64,000 nt of DNA, taken from positions 19,323,468 through 19,387,467 of the forward strand of contig JAOANR010000001.1 in NCBI GenBank assembly GCA_030278955.1. The letters are read 5' to 3'. This document shows positions 56,621 through 64,000 of this stretch, one piece after another. The position numbers were made by a program, and so were the translations under genes. The notes under the pieces were generated by a model that worked only from the letters and a program-made list of their open reading frames with translations, did not search any database and had not been told where the DNA came from. Position 1 is the stretch's first letter; every line of letters starts with the position of its first letter. Source of the DNA: Hygrophila difformis. Taxonomy: Eukaryota > Streptophyta > Magnoliopsida > Lamiales > Acanthaceae.

Positions 56621-58456
56621 TGCTTTAGATAAAATAGAGCATAGATTGGCAGGATGGAAGGGTCGTATGCTTTCTCAAGCTGGAAGGCTTAGTCTAATCC
56701 AGTCGGTAGTTAATAGTCTACCAAACTATTTCTTGTCCATCTTCAAGGTTCCTAAAACAGTGGCAGAGCGTATAGAGAAGCTGAAACGCAAGTTCTTTTG
56801 GAATGATTGGGACGAGCTAGAAGAATCCATACTATTAATTGGGAATCGATATGTTTACGCTGGCAGGATGGGGGTTTAGGAGTGAAGAACGTGCAGGATA
56901 CAAATTCTGCTCTCCTCTTAAAATGGAAGTGGAGATTTGGGGTGGAGAAGGCTTTGTGGAAAGAGGTTATCAACGTTAAATACTACGCAATGAGGGATCC
57001 AATAGTTCCGACAGTGTGCCAAGGTAGATCGGTGTGGGGCAATATTTGTAGTGTGTAGGATCGAATAGAGTCGGGAGGTGACAGGGGTTCCTTCATCATT
57101 CAAGTGGGGGATGGATGTTGTACTAAATTTTGGGTCGACAAATGGTTGGAGGGGGGCCGGACTTTAAAGGTAATGTTTCCCAGGATCTTTGCTCTCTCGG
57201 TGAACAAGGAAGGAAAAATTGGGGAGTTTGGCGAATGGAGCAGGTGCATCTGGCAATGGAAGGTCGAATTGAGGAGAAAGTTGTTTGATTGGGAAATCGG
57301 AGTTTGGGAGGATTTTTTGGTTTGTTTGAATTAGCAGCATCTCAATAGGTTTATGGAAGACAAAATAAGATGGACCAAAGAGGGGAATGGTGTTTTTTCG
57401 AGCAGGTCTTGCTGGTACAAATTTGAGGGGGAAGAGGTGAGTGAGAAGAGATGGCTTTGGCGGAGGCTTTGGAGGACGCGGTGCCCGGCGAAAGTGAAGT
57501 TGTTGGTTTGGGAAGTATTGAAGGATGCTCTTCCCGTTCGTATGGCACTAGTGAGAAAAGGGTGCCTGAATTTGAATCAAGCTTCCTGCCCTTGGTGTAG
57601 AGATGATACTGAGACGTCGGATCATATATTGAGTAAGTGTAAGGCTGCGGTTGATCTATGGTATAGAGGAGCAAAATGTTTTGGTGTGTCCTGGGTGATG
57701 CCTGAGATGGTAAAGGGGCTGTTGGAAGGGTGGCTGGGATTCCAGCCGTGTCATGGGAAGCAGGAGGCGTGGCAACTTGTCGGGGCGGCCACTTTGTGGA
57801 CGATATGGAGATGGAGGAATCTTGCAGTGTTCAGGGGACAATCGGTTGATGTAAACATGATGGCAGAGGAAACCAGGTGGAGGGTGGGTCTATGGTGGCA
57901 GGTGGCTATGGGAGGTATGGGAGTCTATTCGGCTTGTTTGGACTCAGATTTTCCAGGGTGTCTTGTGTCGAAGTACAGGGGTAAGACCAAAGCAGCTTGT
58001 AGGGGATTGATTTGGAAGCGCCCAGGCCTTGGGTGGTGGAAGGTTAACACCGACGGGTCTTCCTTGGGGAACCCTGGTCAGTCCGGGATCGGAGGTGTCA
58101 TTAGGAATTCCGAGGGCGAAGTCTTATATGTGATCTCAGAAAATATTGGTATAACGGACTTGTCTGAAGCTGAGGTAACGGCAATCAGTAGGGTTTGTAA
58201 GGCTCTAGCACGCGATCAGGGATTTCCACTCCCAAGATTGGTGTTTGAATGTGATTCACAAAATGTGGTTTTATGGATGAATGACCCGGAGAGGATACCG
58301 TGGAGATTCCATAAGCTGATAGGGCCGATTTTGGATTTTCTGAAATGTGCAGGGGAGGTCAGTGTTAAACATATATTTCGAGAACGTAATGAGATGGCGG
58401 ACATGTGGGCTAGAAAAGGTGCGGCAGGAGAAGAAAAGGTGGAAGCTTGGCTGTAG
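56621..58456 (+). pseudogene. 5'-truncated L1-like LINE ORF2: end of RT, zf-RVT and RNase H
   Basis: The frame begins mid-RT (RLAGWKGRMLSQAGRLSLIQ, PNYFLSIFKVPKTV). It is broken by a frameshift near 56830-56860 and by TAG/TAG-type stops near 57056 and 57334. It then runs open for 367 codons (57353-58456) through the zf-RVT region (CPAKVKLLVWEVLKDALPVR, CPWCRDDTETSDHILSKC) and an RNase H domain (VNTDGSSLGNPGQSGIGG with catalytic Asp, LVFECDSQNVV, FRERNEMADMWARKGA). Endonuclease and most of RT are absent. The long intact RNase H tail suggests moderate age. Confidence 0.9.
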
Positions 58457-58759
58457 GCTTAGGGAGTGCTGTGTCCAGAGGCTGTTTGAATCCAGAGGAA
58501 GCTGCTTCTGATTTTTTATGGCAGTTGATAAAGCAGGTATTGGAAGGGATATTGAGATTCAGGTCTGCTCTTCTTCTGCTAATACCATTCGGTGAAGTAG
58601 ATGTGTAATGTCTGTTGTTCAAGCTACACTCCTTGGATTTGCTGATAAACTTGTTGCTGACTCCAAGTCTCACTCGGACGCCTGTGGGTGAGGTTTCGAA
58701 ATTGCAGATATAGGTCGAATAGGTAGCAAGACTGTTGAGGGGCAAAGTTGATTTGATAT

Positions 58760-59762
58760 TGTTAGTCCCACTTACGTCAAGCCTAAGTCCTTACTCGAAT
58801 CTGTTTGTTCAACCACTCACTTAAGTAGACTATCAGTAGGTTAGTTAATAACACAATATAGCAATAGATAAGTGCAAGAAAGAAAAACGAACAAATAGAG
58901 AATTGTTGACCCAGTTCGGCCCAAGGCCTACGTCTGGGGATAAACGAACAAACAGAGAATTGTTGACCCAGTTCGGCCCAAGGCCTACGTCTGGGGATAC
59001 CAATCCAGGAGAGTTCCACTATGTGTTCGAACACCACGTTATAACACGAACAATAGTGAACAAGTAATCTTTTACTCCAACACCCAAGAAGATGATCGAT
59101 GGTACCAGAAACTCCCTTTTCTTGTGCAAATGCTCCGATTCTTCTTCGACCCCTTGAAGACTCCTTCTCCAAGTTTCCCTTAGGTGAACCTGTAAAAGAT
59201 CCTCCCTTTGATGTAACAATATAGGGCAGTATCTCTTGTTGACACGAACTTGAGTGAAGCCCTTGATTGAAAGTGTCGAAATCAATCAAGGGTACGATGT
59301 GTACGATGCAACAAATGAACACTCAAGGACAATCTCCTTCACACGATTGATGAGACACTCGGACGGAGTGAAGAGATTGTATAAGGATTTCTCACACGAC
59401 TTTCAGAGGCTTTCAAAAATGATAAAAACAAATGTCTTCTTCCACTGCAACTTGTCCTCTTAAAAAGGCTGTTTGAAATCCGATTGCTATGGAAGGGAAT
59501 AAAGGTATCCCACGAAATCTTCCTCCTTCCATAGCCGACACATTCCCTTGGATGGGAAGATGTTCTTGCCATAACTCGGTCGCCCATCCTAAGGAAATGA
59601 GTAGATGACCGTTGAGAGCCGCGCCTTTCCATGCAGAGCTGACCTTATCTGATCACAAGAAAATCTTGCCAAATAGATCATGCGGATAAGGAGAGGTTTG
59701 GGGATCTATCTAGTGTTCAGCATCGGAGTGGAACACATTATGCCAAAAATAAGGAACTAACA
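58760..59762 (-). repeat. Solo LTR, Copia-like, 1003 bp, in the LINE tail
   Basis: TGTTAGTCCCAC...GGAACTAACA with inverted termini TGTTAGT/ACTAACA, and a GATAT duplication at 58755-58759 and 59763-59767. The GTTGACCCAGTTCGG...CCTACGTCTGGGGATACC block matches the TR-GAG LTRs, so it is probably the same orientation (minus). Confidence 0.88.
58887..59000. repeat. 57-bp tandem duplication inside the solo LTR
   Basis: Two copies beginning ACGAACAAAYAGAGAATTG at 58887 and 58944, each covering the conserved GTTGACCCAGTTCGGCCC...CTACGTCTGGGGATA block, one substitution apart. Confidence 0.95.
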
Positions 59763-59900
59763 GATATTATTGTAAAATCCTTTTGTCTTTTGCTGCGTAA
59801 GGGCTGTTTGTTCTGGTGAGTTGGGTTTTCGGCCATGGAGGGCCGTGTAATTTTGTTTTGTGTTTTGTTCACCGGTAATGAAAGGCAAATTATTCTCAAA

Positions 59901-60086
59901 TATATATATATGTATATATATATATATTTATACTTCTTGCATTTTTTAATAAGTACTGTATCATACTTTTCTTTGATACGATTTTTAATACATTCATACT
60001 CTGATGTAGGCGGATTTATAGTTGATTCAGTGATGGTACAATACTTCAGTACTCAAATTAGTGAAAATTGGTATTTTATTTTATTA

Positions 60087-60135
<49 letters not shown>

Positions 60136-61136
60136 TATTTTTATTTTTTTAACTTTGTTTACTTGTGACATCCGTTTTCCGCACAACACTACATTTTTTT
60201 TCTCCTTAAATTCCATACACATATTAATTTAATTTATATGTGGGATATAAGAAAAAAAAATGAAGATTCGAGAAAAGAGATATTGGGTAATTTTATGGAA
60301 GGACAAAAAAGATATTGAATATCAGTTAGACCTCCAATGGTCCCCTAAAACCCAAAATGGGGTGGCATCTTCTCTCCAACAATACCCTAAAACCAAACCT
60401 ATTTTAAGTTTTTTTAGTTTTATTGAGTATTTACTATTCATAAACCTATATCACTTTTTGCAATTAAATTAATTGCAATTTCATCCCTCCAATTGTTGCA
60501 AGTTGAATATTGATCTAATTTTGTATTATGCTTGATAATTTTATACTTCATATAATTTTTTTATTAAATTAATTTTATATTTAATTAGATTAGAAATTTT
60601 AAGGTTTCTTTATAAGATAAATTTTAAACATAAAGATAACTAAATTTTTAAAGTTTTGGTACAATCTTAGCAATCATTAAAAAAATTACACTAGCATATG
60701 AAAATATAATTAAACATAACATATCTCAAATACTTAAAAAAATATACAATATTAAACAACTAAATAACTACGCAAACGGAAAATTAAGTTAATAGTCATC
60801 TAAATCAACATCGGATCCTCCAACATTATTGAAATATGTAGATGAATTTGTATTGAATTTATATGGGGTTAATGTATAATTTATAAAAAATGAAGGGTAT
60901 GATTGAAAAGATAAATAAGTTTGTATGGAAAAGAATATATAGAAAAATATTCTTTTAAGTTTGAGTTTAGTGTAAATGGTTGGAGATGAATTACTGTTTG
61001 ATGTGACATTTACTGTAAAATGAGTTTGAGTTTGGTGTTGGCTATTGGAGATGCCCTTACACAATACAACTTACTATTTTTTAACACAAAAAGAAAAAAT
61101 ATACTTCTACTATATACAGTTTTAAAATGTAGTGTA
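59901..61136. other. Non-coding AT-rich DNA with microsatellites
   Basis: (AT)n at about 59900-59930 and (TTA)n at 60087-60135. No gene supported; the short frames are low-complexity translations. Confidence 0.5.
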
Positions 61137-61139
61137 TGA

Positions 61140-61276
61140 CACTACAAGAAATTCGCGGGAAGACGACGAAATTTTATTGAAGTCGTCACCTAAAATTTTA
61201 TCGCATGACGGATTTCGTTGCCAAGTGCTCGAAGCGACGAAATCATTTCGCCACCTTCCACGAAATTTTTGTAGTG
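61140..61276. mobile_element. CACTA-type MITE, 137 bp
   Basis: CACTACAAGAAATTCGCGG at the left and CACGAAATTTTTGTAGTG at the right, with a TGA target duplication at 61137-61139 and 61277-61279. The interior repeats GACGAAAT/ATTTCGTCG-like words, suggesting foldback potential. It is far too short to encode a transposase. Confidence 0.9.
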
Positions 61277-61398
61277 TGAGAAAGATAATTAATTTAAGCT
61301 TATTAAAAATATATTTTGAAGGAAATCCCAAAACTAACTTTTAGTACTAGTTATGTAATGATTCTAAACTATACATATAGGTTCTTTTTTTCTTTTAA

Positions 61399-63110
61399 CT
61401 AGATTTTTTCGCCCGTTACGCACGGGTGTTGAACTAATATGACGATATAAAATGAGAATATAGTGTTTTTTAGATTACATGATGTTCAAAATCTTTTGCT
61501 TAAATAATGGTTGAAATGCATGCAACAAAAAATTAAAACGAAAATAAAGGAGATAATAAGATGAATGAAGTAAATTCAAACCCAGGTGGAAATATAAAAT
61601 AAATTATTTTTACTGTTAAAAAATTAAATATATATAATTTTCTTTCATATCTAAAATGATGAGAGTAGGTGGAAAATAAATACCTTAATTATTCAAAATT
61701 AGAAAAATTACTCCATCCGTCCCACTAATTCTGTCTCACTTTCCTTTTTTCCGTCCCACTACAATTGTCACATTTTCCTTTTTAGAAAAAATTTACTCCA
61801 TAAACATCAACTAAAACATTGCTTCAACTAATTACTCCGCTTTACCACAATAACCCATTATACCTAAAATATCGTGCCCAAAAGTTTTGGGACGGTATTT
61901 CCGAAACTGATGGAGTATATTTTGCATTATTAAGGTTCTAAAAAATATTAGTTTTACTCCCTAATATATTATACATTTTGACTATTATTCCTAAAGTTTT
62001 AAAAAAATATTATTTATACTTTTTTGTTATCTTTCATCATTTAAAACTTATATTTTATTACGTAATGTATTTTAAATTTTTTTTGTGATTAATTTTTATG
62101 GACTAATGAGAAATGACTAATCCATCATTTTATAAAATAAATTTTAATTATAATTATGTTTTGATTATCTGTTAATTTTTTAAATATTATCTTAGTCCAT
62201 AATATTTTTTTCCAATTTTTTCTTTTCCATATTGACTATGAAAAAAATGTGGTAGTTAATGTTTTCATTTAATTTAATTTAATTATTATTATTTTTTAAT
62301 TCATTATTATTATAAGCCTTAAAATCGAATTTATATTCCGATACCAAGTCTTTTAGGGGTATACTTCTTATATTCTTTTACAATACAAATTATTTTTTAA
62401 AAAAATTGTATAACAATTTACTCCAAATTTTATATACATTTTTATTTTATACTGAAATAGATGAGGATTACTGGATTAAGGATATTATGTCTAATAATTG
62501 AACTATGATGTGTTTTAGTCTTTTTTTTCCTTTTCTTTTTTTTTCTTCTTTAAAAAGAAAAAAAAAATATGTAGAATTTGTTTAGAATGGTATAAAATTT
62601 TTTAGGTGATTAGTCATTTTACATTAATCAATATTTTTAGGATCAATTTAATGTTTAAATAATATTTTCAATGAAATATTTTTATTTAAAATATAATTAT
62701 TATATTCCTTACATTGATATATGATTGTATATTTTTTAGACATAAATTTATAACCTAATTTAATTTATTTAATAATATTATGGTATTAATATTTTTTATA
62801 ATATTATGTATACAATCAAATAATTTATATATATAGTTGTAATCAATTATATCTTTTTAAAATATATATGAAGATTTTCTCAAGATTTGTTATATTATAG
62901 ATAGATTTATTTTCTAAATATAGATATTGAAGATGTGTCTGATGACGTGTAATTAGTTAATAGATTACGTGTAAACTTAAGAACCGTTGATCTATAAATG
63001 AGCATATAGTGACCAATTAACCCTTTAAAATTAAGAAGGATGAATTAAATTTAATAAGGACAAAAGAGTGTACAGACCAAAAAGTATTCAGGATTTATTA
63101 TATAGATAGA
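61399..63110 (-). mobile_element. Non-autonomous Helitron, 1712 bp
   Basis: On the minus strand it starts TCTATCTATATAATAAATCC after A and ends in a hairpin (CCCGTGCGTAACGGG), then about 9 bases, then CTAG followed by T. TC start, 3' hairpin, CTRR end and A/T target are the Helitron signature. No Rep/helicase is encoded; the interior is very AT-rich and includes a Stowaway-like MITE. Confidence 0.82.
61711..61915. mobile_element. Stowaway-like MITE nested in the Helitron, 205 bp
   Basis: CTCCATCCGTCCCAC at the left, TGGGACGGTATTTCCG...GATGGAG at the right, TA at 61709-61710 and 61916-61917. Confidence 0.8.
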
Positions 63111-63236
63111 TTTGACGTACGGCGTAAAGGAAAAATTTATTTTATTGTATTCTTATTGTTGTCTGTATATACTACTATATACGTTTAATTTGAAGCTGGC
63201 ATATACATGTAGTATATTTTAGACCAGACATGAGAT

Positions 63237-63600
63237 GATGCGGACACCATGTTCGTGTGGACGTGCGGACAATGTTCGCAACCATTGATCATTTTCATCA
63301 TCCAACGACTTAGATCATTTTTATCAAGTCGCTGAATTGTGTTAGCTTTATCGCTGAATTATATGCCATGTCATTGAATTGTGTGGGGCCCCATCGCTGA
63401 GATGCGTTTAAAATGAATAAAACTATATCGCTCAAATGTATAAAATTGTGTCGCTGAAATGAATACAATAATGTCGCTGAATTGCATAGATCGCGTCGCT
63501 GAATTGGATTGGCTCCGTTGTTGAGTTGTGTATGTCATGTCGCCGAGTTACGAATTCAACGGTTGCGGACGTTGTCGGCATGGACATGGTGTCCGCATCG
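63237..63600. mobile_element. TIR element of about 365 bp filled with TCGCTGAATT repeats
   Basis: GATGCGGACACCATGTTCG...GTTCGCAACCATTGA at the left is mirrored by TCAACGGTTGCGGAC...CATGGTGTCCGCATC at the right, giving TIRs of about 45-50 bp with a few mismatches. The interior has at least nine TCGCTGAATT-like units about 20-30 bp apart. No target duplication was recognised, so superfamily is open (hAT and MULE are possible). Confidence 0.75.
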
Positions 63601-63738
63601 TAACCGTTCGTTATTTTAGACTCAATAATTGTGGAAGTCAAATTAAACAATTAAGTTACTATGCAGACTATAAAGAATCTGGAAATGCGGACGTGTTCCA
63701 ACGAAGTGAAAGAAATGCTACGCGTCTAAATGTTGTGC

Positions 63739-63926
63739 AATCCCTCCATTCTCAGTCAATTAATACAAATGGTAAGTAGATTTGTCATAACCGAAATTAA
63801 TGGAGTTAATTTGTGAGTGATTTGTAACTTCCAATCCTTCCATTCTCAAGTCAATTAATACAATGGTAAGTGGATTTGTCATAACCGAAATTAATGGGGT
63901 TAATTAATGAGTGATTTGTAACTTCC
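63739..63926. repeat. 94-bp tandem duplication
   Basis: AATCCYTCCATTCTC...GTGATTTGTAACTTCC occurs at 63739 and 63833 with a few substitutions and small indels. Confidence 0.85.
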
Positions 63927-64000
63927 AATTCCATGATGGAGCAAATATGGATGTGGGGTGAGACACGAAGCCCTCCCGACGAGAAATCAAAGAAACAACA

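Larger units (their letters stand above)
58457..59900 (+). other. 3' untranslated region of the LINE, interrupted by a solo LTR
   Basis: The LINE tail continues at 58457-58759 and 59768 to about 59900 (TTTTCGGCCATGGAGGGCCG, ending ATGAAAGGCAAATTATTCTC). Copia-like solo LTR in between. Confidence 0.6.

Noticed and set aside
58783..59322. 179-codon minus-strand frame
   Set aside because: It lies wholly in the Copia-like solo LTR and includes the 57-bp duplication translated twice; not a gene.

Overview
This window looks like intergenic DNA from a flowering plant, probably a eudicot. It is AT-rich, packed with plant-type transposons (Athila-like Ty3/gypsy, Copia-type LTRs, L1-like LINE, MULE, hAT, Helitron, CACTA and Stowaway-like MITEs, tRNA-type SINEs), and holds one convincing host gene, a three-exon R2R3-MYB. 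No species call is safe from sequence alone.

Layout. (1) 1-19329: a very large Athila-like retrotransposon on the minus strand, with 4.7-kb LTRs (the left one cut by the window edge), a tRNA-Asp-type primer site, a 1784-codon gag-pol frame broken once in integrase, and a 4.4-kb region between pol and the 3' LTR that carries an F-box-like exon and three copies of a polypurine-tract-like motif. The two LTRs differ at only about 0.4% of aligned bases, so the insertion is young. It sits at the edge of a degenerate CAGCGAC repeat array. (2) 19.3-29 kb: non-genic DNA with SINEs, MITEs, a 134-bp TTA microsatellite, a foldback MULE and a LINE RNase H remnant. (3) 29.0-34.6 kb: a decayed autonomous MULE with a MURA amino-terminal remnant and, on the other strand, a probable DUF1985/Ulp1-type remnant. 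(4) 34.6-37.1 kb: a SINE interrupted by a hAT, which contains a MULE, which contains a MITE; each level except the last has a diagnostic target duplication of several bases (the MITE has TA). (5) 37-44 kb: SINEs, MITEs and the MYB gene. (6) 44-46 kb: a second foldback MULE and a MITE cluster. (7) 46.05-56.3 kb: one MITE hit by both a solo Athila-type LTR and a gag-only LTR retrotransposon (TR-GAG) that carries a plant 'putative transposon protein' frame in place of pol. (8) 56.6-59.9 kb: a 5'-truncated L1-like LINE containing a Copia-like solo LTR. (9) 60-64 kb: a CACTA MITE, a Helitron and a TIR element filled with TCGCTGAATT repeats.

The most unusual signal is a GC-rich half-site, TTGTCGCGGA / TCCGCGACAA, arranged as dense palindromes with about 95-97-bp spacing. 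It fills two blocks of each Athila LTR, one block of the internal region, and both equivalent blocks of a diverged solo LTR 27 kb away. Next in interest are the F-box capture, the repeated PPT-like motifs with adjoining hairpins, and the TR-GAG element with an apparently independent internal gene.

All boundaries were read by eye from terminal motifs, target duplications and repeat comparison; no database search was run.
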